Shown here one piece after another: positions 1 to 11,005 of a stretch of 57,956 bases of DNA; the stretch's first letter is position 1, and each line of letters opens with the position of its first letter. The notes under the pieces are model-generated. The model did no database searches, was not told the origin of the DNA, and worked only from the letters and a program-made list of their open reading frames with translations. This DNA is from Chlorokybus atmophyticus. Taxonomy: Eukaryota > Streptophyta > Chlorokybophyceae > Chlorokybales > Chlorokybaceae. The stretch is taken from the NCBI GenBank assembly GCA_009103225.1, contig RHPI01001037.1, forward strand, positions 276,716 through 334,671, written 5' to 3'. The position numbers and the translations under genes are program-made.

Positions 1-14
1 CCCCCCCCCCCCCC
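1..14. other. poly-C window edge
   Basis: The first 14 bases are all C. The far end of the window is also poly-C, and a 522-bp poly-G lies near it, which suggests that the assembly stopped at homopolymers. The paralogous region near 30,600 also has C and G runs at this point. Confidence 0.6.
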
Positions 15-1132
15 TTTATTGAACATGCGGGGAAGAGGGATGCGGAACACGTGCAGCTTATCGAATGACTGTGTATCTATATAGATATCGGGCTGGCGCC
101 TGCGCAAGGCCTGTAATGCACGCATGTACAAGCGTGCAAGGGCGAAGTCCGCACCCACATAGTAATGTGCCTATATGCGCGTGCTGCATGTGGCGGTGCT
201 CAACAAGAAAGGAGCCCACCTTTCATGTTGGCGTTGCGGCCTGTGGTGAAGTGCGAAGTTCCGGCGAGGTGAGCGAGCAGAAATCGAAAGAGGAAGCCAC
301 CGAGCCGAGGTGAGCCGCCACCTAGCCGAGGTGAGCCGCCACCTCGAGGTGTTGACGAGCCCACTTCTTCAAGTTCGCCTTCCAAGGCGTGACGGGCTCA
401 CAAAAGCGGTTGATCATGGCCTTGACATGAGCATTAAGGTTGTTACATTTACCATGCTCGCAGCAAATTTTGCCCACAAGTAGCGAGTGGGTGTGCTCAA
501 CGGCGCGCTTATGACGGATGGCCAACGCCTTCTCCCGCTCGAGGCGCATATTCTTCGCCTCCAACACCTACAGCCTCCTCGCCATATCCTCGACGGACAT
601 CATGAATGGGGTGGTGGAGGCTGAAGCTGGCACTTGGAGCCCACTTTTTGCGCTTCAGGCGAAAGTCCTATTCCTCCTTATTCTCCCCACTACCATCCTC
701 CTGTTGCACCTCCTCCTCTCTCCCACCCAAAGGGGGCGCACCTCTCCATCTCCTCTCTCCTTTCTTCCCTCCTCCTCCTCACCACGCGGACTCTTAACCC
801 GCGACAAGCGTTTGGCCTAACCACTGCGAGTGTGGCCGCCACCTCATATGCATCATTACGGGCATGCGATTGAGCAATGTATCCGGCATGATGAAGGTTC
901 GCCGCCCCTACCTCCTCACCTCACTTGCCACCCACGCCAAGGATGGTGCCGCCTTGCCAAGGCTAGGGTTTTAAATGATTAGATATTGAGCTTATGACTC
1001 ACGACTCACTCCCAGTGAGTGCTTTTGCCCCTAAGTGCTTGGAGCAGTCGGGGCACAAGACTCTCATAAATCATTGACCAGATCTAGAGTTCATAGGTGC
1101 GCGTATCATGCGTTTCATGAACTCATATGACG
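15..1132 (-). mobile_element. DIRS/PAT-like retroelement, degenerate 5' part
   Basis: This stretch is a diverged paralogue of 30,600-31,732, in the same orientation. Shared landmarks include the 'atagatatcgggctggcgcc' block near 80-100 and 675-695 bp of gag-leader sequence. Read on the minus strand it corresponds to the 5' end of the element: terminal sequence (1132 to about 983), leader, then the start of gag. The gag frame is broken here into short ORFs (for example 322-567 minus, which holds a degenerate version of the coiled-coil 'E-N-M-R-L' segment seen in the better copy). It ends at the poly-C edge, so the rest of the element is not visible. It is a non-functional relic. Family assignment comes from the RT of the paralogous copy at 28,879-29,659. 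Confidence 0.65.
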
Positions 1133-1918
1133 TGCAAATGACGTAGTACCTTATGGTAAATTGTTATACTCACTGTGATTTAACTGTGAGTATGAAAGTG
1201 ACCATGAATGTAGAAAACTTTTTAAAACATGTACGGGGTTTCTTTGTGGCAGCAAAAAACTAAACCCATGAGTGTCAGCATCTATTGAAGGTAATTGATT
1301 TCATAAAAGAGGCTAAGGCGCTGATTCCCATTAAGGTAAATGTAGAAGTAAAAATGGAATACTCAAATGCTGCATCACCAATGGTGCAATGTATTATTAT
1401 TCACCAATAGAAAGATCATGGACATAGCTGTTGGCTGAAAGCGCTTTCCGTAAAATCAGAAAGCACAGACGAGCTGCCACAAGCTATGAGCCATCTCAAA
1501 GTGTGGTGGTGGGTTGTGCAAAGCAAGGAGGAGGCATGTTGCGTGGTCAAGGCTGTAATAATAAAGCATATAATGCAATGGCGTCAATAATGCCAGCTGA
1601 GAACAGTTGTGAGAATGGTTGGGGAAGATTGGCCTACCACAGCTATGGTGCATGGCAACATATCCGCGCGACACGTAACTATTAAATGGGTCATACTCGT
1701 GGTGGTGGTCATAATTTGGTTAATTTTCAATTTCTCCATATCATTGCAACTAGCTGTGACTACTGGTGCCAGAAGTTTGCATTGGCTTAATATTACATAA
1801 TCACTTATATATTGCATAGCTATGGTTAAGCTGGCAAAATGAACAATTATATTGCAAAAGAGCAAAGACCAGTTGTCGGGGTATACTATTACATTATACT
1901 AGCATGGCGAGTCTTAGC
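1133..1918. other. unassigned intergenic DNA
   Basis: AT-rich sequence with only short, unsupported ORFs. No domain, repeat family or RNA gene was recognised. Confidence 0.5.
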
Positions 1919-1964
1919 TAATCATACTATTACGAGCTGCTCTCAGCTCGTAATAGTATGATTA
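1919..1964. repeat. perfect 21-bp inverted repeat, 4-nt loop
   Basis: The left arm 1919-1939 and right arm 1944-1964 are exact reverse complements around the loop CTCT. It lies 20 bp from the inverted copy of the DIRS/PAT-like terminus, which has its own 17-bp hairpin at 1985-2035. It may be part of an element end or a small foldback element. Confidence 0.85.
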
Positions 1965-1977
1965 CGCTTTGATAGCA

Positions 1978-2128
1978 ACATGTGAACCTTGTGTTCATGG
2001 GCGCGCATGGAAACCGCACCCATGAACACAAGGTTTCGTTATAATGAGTCATGAAACTCTTGTGCCCCTACTCATCCAGGCACAAGCACTTGCTAGACGT
2101 GAGTTGTGAGTCATAAGCTCTTTATCTA
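1978..2128 (+). repeat. inverted copy of DIRS/PAT-like terminal sequence
   Basis: The reverse complement of this stretch matches the terminal 150 bp at 983-1132 and at 31,583-31,732: shared order is 'agagcttatgactcac', 'gtgcttgtgcc', 'ggggcacaagag', then a hairpin ending in a 'gttcatgggcgcgc' block. The hairpin arms here are 1985-2001 and 2019-2035, 17 bp and perfect. Homology stops near 2130. It faces the first copy, so these are two separate insertions or an inverted rearrangement. Confidence 0.65.
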
Positions 2129-2129
2129 G

Positions 2130-4080
2130 CTATTTGAACACTATGCCGCGCTATCCTTGGCATAGGTGGCAAGTGTGGCCCACACTCGTCTATATTATAC
2201 TTTGCAGGTGTACAGGCTTCCTCAGTTTCGACCATTGCGGGCAGGCCCAACACCTTTAACGAGTCAACAATTGTAAAAGCGCATGACTTTCGCACCAGAC
2301 GTGAACGTGTAATTCTCATCATCATAGCCAAGCACCTTAGTGCAGACCTTGTATATGTAAGTATTAGCCTATATCCATACACTCGTACATTGTGTATGTA
2401 ATGCACTTGAATGTTGGCATAGCCACTATATTATCAACCCATATCAACCGCCTAGCATGAACTACATGTCGCATATAATTTGATTGCTAGTAGTGCCTAC
2501 TTACCTAATGCGAGGGGGTCCTTTAGCATAGCACATGTGGTGAGTACATGTAAATGGGTAATGAAACCGTTTTAAAGTGCATTGTGCTTGTATAATAAGA
2601 GACAATGCATGCCATAACAGACAATGCATGCCACCAATGGGGATGACTACAAGTCAGTATGTGTACTTGGATTGCATGTACTGGTTTACATCCGTATTTT
2701 CGTACAGCGGCGTGATTGGCCCCCTGCAGGGTGTACCATCCAACTCTGCACCGTGACGGCATTGCTCTGCGTGATGGTTGGGAATGCAAGGCTCACCTGT
2801 GCCTCTCTATGCCCTGGTGGACCACCCACATTTGATGGCCATTACTCCTTTCATGCAGAATGAGCACTGCTTATCAATACTGCAAGCCCATCCAGTGGCT
2901 AGGCCCGCTTATAGCTTAACCCCTAAGTCATAAAAAAGCCATGTCCACGGGCACTAAAGTGATTTTGGTTTCAGCCACTTGCACAAGTTGTGTGCAGCTT
3001 TTATTCAGCGCAATATGCAGGCACTTATGCTCAATACATGTAGATATAATAAAATTATGCACTTGCGCAGCCTATACTGATAGGTGGCAGAGCATTACCT
3101 GCTACTAGTATTGTGCGAGGGGAATAGACCTATTGGCATTACTTTGTGGAGCTTTAATTACCTCATAAATTGGCAACCCTGCCGGCAGTCATAAACACCA
3201 TGGCCTTTTTTAGATTAAGATGTTTATTAAGTTCTTTACCTCAGCACTTGTGTGCGCCATGCCTCAGCGCCCATACATGCATGCCACAAGGCCAGACCTC
3301 TCCCACTGCACATGCACTTGTGGCGGTGATGCGTGCGACTGCTACCAAATTGCTACCCACGGGCACTTATTAGAACGCCTTCACCCCTTCACCCTCGACG
3401 TGCTTGAGGCCAAGGTTGCACACTATGCCCGTAATGGGTGGGAGTTAATGGGGAGTCTACGTATAATGGTTATCCTCTTCTTGTATGCTTGTATGGTATT
3501 GGACTTCAATGTGGCAGCAATCTGATGGCAAGGCACTATCTTTCGGTGGACCGCATTATGCGATAACATGTTCATAATGAACATTACAGACCCACACAGC
3601 AAGACAAACCAGCATGGTGTGGGTGCAACCATGCATATTGCTGTTGTAGGTTGGGCCTTATGTGCAATAATGTACACGAATACGTGCTTGTGTAGCTCAT
3701 GCTACCAATAAGCTGGCCAGGTTGTTGTCATTAAGCTCATTATAAGATGTATGCAAACCCTAATCCATGAGTTAATGAACAAATGGGTTTATTGATGTTG
3801 ATAATTATAAAGCTAATACTCATGTGGTCAAATCTAGGCGTGTGAAATCGCCTCAGTTTATAGTAGGGGTTTGCAACCAAGAGTGGAAAATGAGACACCA
3901 CACGTGAGAAAACTCACGCATGGTGGCAAAAACACTTTTAAATGGAATTTACATGAGTAGGTGCCAACCAGCTTCGACTGTTACTTACAAATGTATTAAT
4001 GGCTTAAGTGCAAACTACCCATAGATAAAAAGGGTGAGAACATTACTCCCCGCCCTAGAATGGTGGTTGAATCAAAATAC
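2130..4080. other. unassigned region with a small Cys-rich ORF
   Basis: No known domain was recognised. The plus-strand ORF at 3220-3525 (101 codons) contains the cysteine-dense stretch C-T-C-T-C-G-G-D-A-C-D-C, which could be a metal-binding exon of a transposase or chance. A minus ORF at 2122-2406 was also unrecognised. Neither has supporting context. Confidence 0.25.
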
Positions 4081-5203
4081 TTATCATGGATAAATATGTA
4101 GGTAACAGAAAGGCTATTGATTTGTGCAAAGACATTCGATTAAATAAATCAGTATGGGCTCATCTCGGGCAGTCTTTTGCTATGATGAATTGAGTTTTCC
4201 GCATCATAGTTGGGACCAACCTAAGATGGACCTAGTGCGGTTGCAATTGATATAATTATGATCTATTCGTTCCAAAAAGCTGAAGACGTGCAATTGCGTC
4301 ACTGTCTTTGTTGCTTCAAGTGTCAGAGAAGGTCGTTTTCATAAGCTCAATTGGGAATCAAGAAGTAGGTATGGGGACGATTGACACTGATTTATATAAA
4401 ACTCCTTAGACACGGGGTCAAGTATTAAAAAACGGCGTAACCTCTAGTGGTCACGGGAGTCCGCGGCAAGAGGGTTAGCGGAAGATTTGGAGAACTCGCA
4501 CCAAATCATGCAAAAGCACTGATTCACTGTCGCTACCACCTTTATGAAGGGGGTTTTGCAAAGTCGCGAAATGATTCAAAGTCCCTTATTCATCCAACCT
4601 CACAAAACGTGTGGTAATTGTCGCGCGCGCGCAAACTCATAAAAAAGTTATAGTGTTTGGCTACGAGGTTCAAGGGTTAGTAGTCAGCACATGAATACAC
4701 GACCTTCAAATGCATGGCAGTTTCAGTGAATTGAAAACTCATGCGGGTTTGGCAACCGGGTTAAAACACGCCACCTCCCTAAATTAGGACAAGTGAGTTT
4801 GATTTGTTATGAGGTTGGGGGAACCCAAATGCCGAGTTGGCTGGTAGTTCTCCTTTCCTCTCCCACTACTAGATGCTTCACTGCGCCGTCCTTGGTCGGA
4901 GTGAATAATTTACCGCGGCAAGGTTCATTCATTTTTAATGAAGTCGCTAAGTGAACTATCGGGGTTGGGGATTGAACCGAGATGAGTCTCGGTGGGGAAA
5001 ACGCAAAGTTGCGAATCTTTACTTTGAAGTTGGTGAAGCCACTTAAGGGTGAAAATAAGACTCATCGAGTGAAGTCATTTGCGTGTGAACAAACTCGCGA
5101 CCAAGTGTATAAGTGAGCTAACGGTGTCCTCGCCTTTCGAGTGTATCACATGGATGGAAGAAAGCCTCCCCCCCCCCCACATTGAACTCCACATATACTA
5201 AAA
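4081..5203 (+). other. probable untranslated leader of a retroelement
   Basis: No coding signal is present. The stretch runs directly into the start codon of the gag-like remnant at 5204 and includes a C11 run near 5168-5178. Calling it a leader is inference from position only. Confidence 0.3.
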
Positions 5204-6783
5204 ATGGCTCCAACCAAGAACTCAAAAGCCGAAGCGGCTGTTGAGGGGTAAGCTCGCTAGGTATCCTGGGGGCATACTTGCGAAGGGAGGACCTCCGCCA
5301 CCATAGACTTTACGTGATGGAAGCAGCGAAGTTGGGGATATGTTGCGGGTGGGACTTCGTTTACATCGGAGGGAGAGCAACCGCGTCGAATACTAGCCAC
5401 CTTAACCACACAATGAACCAAGATTCTTTGGACTGCGAAGAGTCTTCGGACGATAAAGTACCTATGAACCCAAAAATGATACAGGCAATACCGACATCGG
5501 CCTTATCGGTAAGTCATGCATATATTTCAAAGTTATATTTCAAAGTTGCGAATAAATATATATTAGAAGAGTGTTCCGAAAGTGATGTCGAAGATGAGAA
5601 GCCGAAGCCAGCTATCCCACCAATTGCCATGCGATTAGGCTTCACTGCCAAAAGGCCCTCAAATTACTGGAAGTGATTCCGCGCAAAATGCTTAGATCTC
5701 ATTGGGAGACTTAGAGGTATCAATTGCTAAGTATGGCTTAATATAGACTGAAAGTCGGCGTCTTTTTAATAATCTTTTTCGATACTGAAACGGTGATATA
5801 TGCTCGGGTATTATGAATCTCTTGTTGTTGAAACAAACCTCCGACGAGCACATTGTTGAGATAATGGCTTGAATGGGTGAGTTGAAGACGGAACTGCAGT
5901 TTCTGGCGAGGAATCAACTTGCTACTCCACACGGGGGTTGTGGGATACATCGGATGATGAATACTCCAAAAATCGTCGATCCCGCTATAGACGCCATTGA
6001 GAATAATTGGGCGCTCTTCAATGAAAGCATGTGAATTGCAAAGACTCCGAGGGATAATTATATAAGCTTCATGTGGCAGAGTTTTAGATTCATCTCGAAG
6101 GGATCGAACTGTGGAATGATCAAAGGGCTTTGAATCCGGCAAAAATAACCGCGGAGTTGCACAGAGATGATTTTCGAGCACTATCAGTCGGTGGATCCGG
6201 GACGTGAGGCTATTAAGAAATGGGATGATTTGGTTCATCCCCACAAAATAACCACCGCCGAGTACATTCGGAAGCTCAATGCACTCGCGGCAATTGCCTC
6301 AAATCACAGCCGCCCACTTAGCTTTAAAATCGAGCTTAAGTTTGTAAAAAGCTAACTCCGTCATTTTGCAATCATCCGAAAATGATGAAGCATCAATTAT
6401 CAATGTTTAAACGGGCCAATAGTCCTATATTAACATAATGAGAGAAGCGGCTGAGATCGGCAAGCTAATGGAAAACTCGTGAAAAAGAAAGGTATCGGTA
6501 CCGGAAACAGCAGTCCATGAAGCGGACCGCTCAAATGATTACCGCAATGATAGTGGCCGCCAAAAGGAGAAGGTTCACACCAAAATTGTGATTGCCCCAA
6601 ATATGCTAAGTCCGAAGTCGGTGAAGCAAAAGGCGCGAACCGCGGATACAATGGCGAAACAATCTCCAAACTTATCCGCAACTCAGCATAGGATCCTTCG
6701 AAGGTATTTCGGGATATCTGCAAACCGGGAAGTGCTTCAGCTGTGGAAAAGTCGGTCATTACAGAAGTGACTGCTCAAAGTTA
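5204..6783 (+). pseudogene. retroelement gag remnant with CCHC zinc knuckle
   Basis: A capsid-nucleocapsid type protein is inferred. An ATG at 5204 opens a Lys/Ala-rich start that stops early; later segments are spread over several frames (5278-5676, 6167-6355, 6588-6770). The 3' end holds a perfect zinc knuckle, C-X2-C-X4-H-X4-C, with codons at 6733, 6742, 6757 and 6772 (C-F-S-C-G-K-V-G-H-Y-R-S-D-C), in a different frame from the neighbouring ORFs. Gag proteins bind element RNA in cytoplasmic particles through such knuckles. Many frameshifts and stops show decay. No protease, RT or LTR could be found next to it, so family is unknown (copia or gypsy gag both possible). The knuckle is certain; the extent of the gene is approximate. 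Confidence 0.6.
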
Positions 6784-6789
6784 AACAAT

Positions 6790-7795
6790 CGACCATAATG
6801 AATGGCTATTTTGAGTAGGGACTCTCTACCCAATCGGACTCGGGGTGATTGGTTTGTATACCATGGCAATAAATAGAGCAAATGTTAATAAAGTAATTAA
6901 ACAATGCTCGTATGTTATTATGGGTGTGTGTTTTTGGAATTCACAGTTGGATGACAAAAAATATTAAAGAGTTTAAAACCGGGCACAGTGGTATATTGAT
7001 TTGTACTCCGCTGCAGCAACTTAAAGACGCGCTAAGAAAATGTTTAGCGCAAAAACACAACACCCCAGGTAGTGTCATCATGAGTGCTCACTCTTCAATT
7101 TCTATAGTCATTGGCGTGCTTTGTTATAAAAAGGAGCCAACGGCTGCACCTTTTCAAATGAAGGCACTACATTATCTATTAAATTGCAAATGTGGTGCGA
7201 GTATAAAACCAATCACCATGAACAAAAGATGATACTCGTTGACTATGATGTTCAATTGTATTGTTAATCATTGCGGATTTTCGCGTTGGTTGATGGTGGT
7301 ACTCACCTGGCCGTATACATGTACATGTACGCTGCGATGATGCCAGCATCTTAGGTTTGCACTCTGCAAGTGGTGTTGGCCGGAAGAACAGACACTTAAT
7401 GTTGCTCAACTCGAATGTCCGGAAGCCTTGTTCCATGCCCTGCTCCGTGTATGCACAGGCATGCATTATGGAGTTGTCTATCAACACCAAGATCACGGCG
7501 AAAAGTAATTTAGAACTAGGATTCCACGAAACAGAACCGGTCCTGGTATGAACGGCCGTGCCAGGGAGGCCGCGCCGGAAGCGTGGTCCGATGAGATCCG
7601 TGCCAAGCATGGTGCGGATTTCATGGCGGCAGGACGTCCGCACCATGGTTTATTCCTGATGCCGCTGGTCATCAAGCTACAACCAGCCTAAAAGATGCCA
7701 CCGCAATTCAGGCGTCCACGACTGCGAACCGCGCCTGGTATGACATGTCGTACCCAATCGCGCGGCCTTAGTGCGGACATCATGATGCGAACCCG
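6790..7795. other. unassigned region after the gag remnant
   Basis: Short ORFs at 6912-7232 (plus) and 7179-7646 (minus) show no recognisable domain. Decayed pol sequence of the preceding element is possible, but no RT or integrase motif is visible. Confidence 0.3.
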
Positions 7796-7798
7796 TAC

Positions 7799-8100
7799 GG
7801 TCAATTGGCCGCAGTTAAGTCGTGCACCTTTTGCTGCTTCAACTAATTGAGATCTAACTCGGTTAATTGGCAGCTGCTAAGCCGCGCACCTTTTGCTCCA
7901 ACTGACCGCACACTAGCCTCAGTCAATTGGCCACAGTTAAGTCGCCCACCTATTGCTCCAACTCCAACTGACCACGAAATAGTGTTGGTCAGTTGACCGC
8001 AAGTAGTAGGGCGCGCACCTTTTGCTCCAACAGACCGAGAAGTAGCCTTGGTCAGTTGGCGGCAGTTGGGTCGCACCTTTTGCTCCGCGGCTCAGCGAGG
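7799..8100. repeat. tandem array, about 62-bp unit, 5 copies
   Basis: Units start near 7799, 7861, 7920, 7987 and 8049, at spacings of 59-67 bp. Each has a 'ggtcaattggccgcag'-like start, then a 'gcgcaccttttgctcc' block and a 'gaccg' end. Copies differ by about 10-25%. The array decays into unique sequence near 8110. An ORF runs over it on the minus strand only because the repeat lacks stops. Confidence 0.8.
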
Positions 8101-8109
8101 TAAAAGGTG

Positions 8110-9000
8110 CGACCTAATTGCAAAATAAAACCACAGATTTTACCTTGTTCACATATTGGCCGCGGTAAGGCGCATCACTTGTATGCCGCGTGCCTGGGTT
8201 CGAGTTTGGACGAGGACACCTCAAGTAGGTTACCTCGCGCGCGCGGTAATAATGCTAGTTTGTTTTTCAAGCTGCTTTTTCGTTTGCTCGGGTAACAATA
8301 TTAAGCTTTAACTGTTATCAGATTAATTTTGGCGCGGTCAGCACCAAACCTGTGGTGACAGTCGCGAACATCAGGGCCATGGTTGGTTTTCGCGGTTACA
8401 CGCCAAGTTTTGACCTTAATCCGCGGCTTCCACCGCTACTGCCCCCTAGTGCGGACGTCCGCACGATACATAGTTTAATACTTATTTTCGCGGTGAATTT
8501 GTCGGTTTTGCTGCATCATTATCCAACGCGATCGGGGCCGAGGAGACAAGTTTGGATACACTGACATTGCATGCAAAGATGTACACTTCATTGACGTTGT
8601 CAGCGGTTCGGACAAATTTATATTATTGTCATATGTGAGAATGTATACTTCATAAGGTGTGTGTCAAGATTATTACTTTGCATTGTTACAAACGCTACTA
8701 ATTTTATGACCTCATCATTGCTAAATTCAACCCCACTGCCTATCTATGGTTTGCCCCGCGGCCTGCAAGCAACAGGCAGCTAGTGCATATATGACCCCAA
8801 AAGGGAATGCACACGACTCGTTTCACTCATGTGACATGAGTGAAACTTCTCCAACTCACTGCCACCAGCGTTACTCACGTAGGTGACGTAAGGAGCTTAC
8901 TGTAAATATGCCGACCAAGCTAGCCTTGTTATTGGATACATGGCAGGTTGCACACAGTTATCATCCTCAAGTCACTCACATATTGAAGCTACCGGTACCG
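8110..9000. other. unassigned intergenic DNA
   Basis: Nothing recognised. A short inverted pair 'gtttcactcatgtgacatgagtgaaac' type palindrome lies at about 8820-8846. Confidence 0.4.
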
Positions 9001-9004
9001 TGCC

Positions 9005-9055
9005 TGTGTGTATATATATACACACACACATATATATGTGTACATATGTGTAAAG
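9005..9055. repeat. TA/CA microsatellite
   Basis: Alternating purine-pyrimidine tract (GTGTATATATATACACACACA and onward), partly self-complementary. Further TA-rich pieces follow to about 9150. Confidence 0.8.
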
Positions 9056-9059
9056 TAAT

Positions 9060-9800
9060 ATCAAATGCGTCTACCGGTAGGTATGTATATTTTATAGGTA
9101 TATCTATACATACATGTATGTGAATTTAATATATGTATATATGTATAAACGTCTATTTAAATTACCTACCACAGCTCAGTAGTGGCTACCATTGCAGCGG
9201 TGCATGTGAAATTGATTGCGGCACATGAGTCAATTGAGGCAACCGCTAGTACTCGACACACCTTGTGCAAGTGCTCTGCAGCGTGTTTTGTGTTGATGTA
9301 GTCGATGCACGCCAACCCCGTCTTGCTCGCAAAGGTCCCGCGATGCCGTAGTGATCTGCCTACCATTGCGACATTTGTCATTGTTGGCGCCCTGCGGCCA
9401 TAGAATGCCTGGTTAGATCACGCATTAATTTGAATCTTTTTTATGCGCGATCTAATTAGACATTAGTTGAGGATTCGATTAGTATTAAGTTCAATAAAAG
9501 AAGGATACCGAACTGCATGCACGCCATCTACTGCACTCCAATAGTTGATAAATAATAACTCAGCTGTGACCAAGATAGGAAAAGATAGAAACTTGTACCT
9601 CGGTTGCCATTGAATACTCGATTAAGTCATGGCTTGAACTCTAACCAAGTTGTGGTTACAGCCAGACGGTCGGGGGGCCATTTCTACCGGTGTTTGTCCG
9701 GGTTCAAGGCATACAACTAGTGACTGAAGACCTATTGTAAGCAACATACACATATAAGTTGAGTGCAATAGCAATAGCAATTGCACTAACCAATGCAATA
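9060..9800. other. unassigned intergenic DNA
   Basis: Only short ORFs without recognisable domains. The right end borders the pogo-like fragment. Confidence 0.35.
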
Positions 9801-9807
9801 AGTTCAT

Positions 9808-10038
9808 TTAAGCCTTCTTGCTGTAGTCAATGCTAATGCGGAGTGGCGTCCATGTGCTCCGAAAGGACTTAAGACGCTTGTAAATCCAAATAATGAGGAC
9901 GAAAGGCTTCTGGGAGCCAGCTGCATTGACACATAGAACTGCTGTAATTCTATCCTTCTCTCGCTTGCCCCATCCAGCCTTTTCAACAACTAGAGTATAA
10001 TGCGAAAGTGCTATATGAAACACTCCGGTTTCGTCCAT
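9808..10038 (-). pseudogene. pogo/Tigger-like DDE transposase fragment
   Basis: The 76-codon minus ORF starts M-D-E-T-G-V-F and continues with K-D-R-I-T-A-V-L-C-V-N-A-A-G-S-Q-K. These are family signatures of the DDE_1 (pogo, Tigger, jerky-like) transposase core, where the Asp of D-E-T-G is the first catalytic metal ligand. DDE transposases cut and rejoin element ends in the nucleus. Here only about 75 residues of a core that is usually 170-200 remain; the second Asp and the DNA-binding N-terminus are missing. The first Asp is intact, unlike in the related pseudogene at 15,425-16,150. No terminal inverted repeats were found. It may also be an exon of a spliced gene, but no flanking exon was recognised. 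Confidence 0.75.
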
Positions 10039-10130
10039 GTTTCACAAATCAGTAATACGTCTATTTAGCTAGCATCAGTAATACGTACATCTAATTATTA
10101 AGCTAGCATGCGAGGCTATCTACTGCTGTA

Positions 10131-10220
10131 ACAGCCACTAGGTCATCGTAGCAAAAGCGCTACAATGACAAGAGGCGTCAAGAGATCATGAATTCATTTA
10201 CTTGTATTTGGTACCGCATG
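10131..10220 (-). repeat. SINE-like repeat, truncated copy
   Basis: This shares about 85 bp with 10,434-10,528: the 'cactaggtcatc' block, 'aaaagcgctacaatga', and 'ggtaccgcatgaca'. Only the A-box side of the tRNA-like head is present. Confidence 0.5.
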
Positions 10221-10369
10221 ACATTCCTCCCGGCATTAGCCCGCGGCGACCTATTCGCCCCATGCGGCCAGTACGGCATTGTACCAAGTCCGCGCGACTC
10301 AACGCGCAGCCGCGCAATAAGCAACTTGCACGTTTATCTGAATGGTTGAAATCATTAAAGTATGGTTGC

Positions 10370-10528
10370 CCTTCCCACCCATCCGCACGCAATGAGATTC
10401 GAACCCATACCCCGAGCTCGCGATACCAACGTAACAACCACTAGGTCATCATACAAAAAGCGCTACAATGAGGAGAGGCTTCAAGTATTTAAAAATTTAT
10501 TCCTTTGTATCTGGTACCGCATGACAAT
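10370..10528 (-). repeat. tRNA-derived SINE-like repeat with Pol III boxes
   Basis: On the minus strand a tRNA-like head reads CCTAGTGGTTGTTACG (A-box-like, plus positions 10,430-10,443) and, 25 bp downstream, GGTTCGAATCTC (B box, 10,394-10,405). The five bases on each side of the T-loop pair (ATGGG with CTCAT, one G-T pair). The anticodon arm is not convincing, so this is a tRNA-derived repeat or tRNA pseudogene rather than a working tRNA gene. A partial second copy nearby supports a dispersed repeat. Confidence 0.5.
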
Positions 10529-10625
10529 TGCGTGCTGCATCCACACCCTTCTCATCAGCATGCCGCTGCGCCAGGTAAGATTCTTGCAGCAATACTGTGG
10601 CGCTTCTTAAAAACGTTGCCCAACC

Positions 10626-11005
10626 TGTTGAGAACTAGTGATGCGCCTAGTGTGTGTGTATTTGCCTCTTACATACAAGTGTGCACACAGTAAGGACAAG
10701 TGCAACAAGCACGCCAACTATGAAGAGATCGTGCGACCCACTAAATTAAGCAGTATATAGTGTCTTATATACTATGCTACTAAGCACTAGTCAACTCTAA
10801 TCAACTCAGGTCAAAGTCAACACTAGTCAACACTAGTCAATGGTCAAAGTCAACGGTCAAAGTTAAAGTTGATTATGGTTGACCGTAACTGCCGTAACTC
10901 CTGTAACTCTCGTAACTCCCGTAACAATCAAGGTTAAGATGATCGTACCAACTACATGTAGGCGCCGCCTATATATGTACTTTCAACAAGCTATAACATT
11001 TAGCA
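10626..11005 (-). repeat. E1 3' LTR (LTR-A family)
   Basis: In element orientation it starts TGCTAAATG and ends TAGTTCTCAACA. It holds repeated GTTAC-G and TTGAC motifs, then TATATAAG, in the U3/TATA order of a promoter. It is about 90% identical to its partner. Confidence 0.88.

Noticed and set aside
7799-8100. CRISPR-like array
   Set aside because: Units are drifted tandem repeats without unique spacers of even size, and the genome is eukaryotic.
10394-10443. A functional tRNA gene
   Set aside because: The T-arm and boxes are present, but no proper acceptor or anticodon stem could be drawn, and a second partial copy suggests a repeat.
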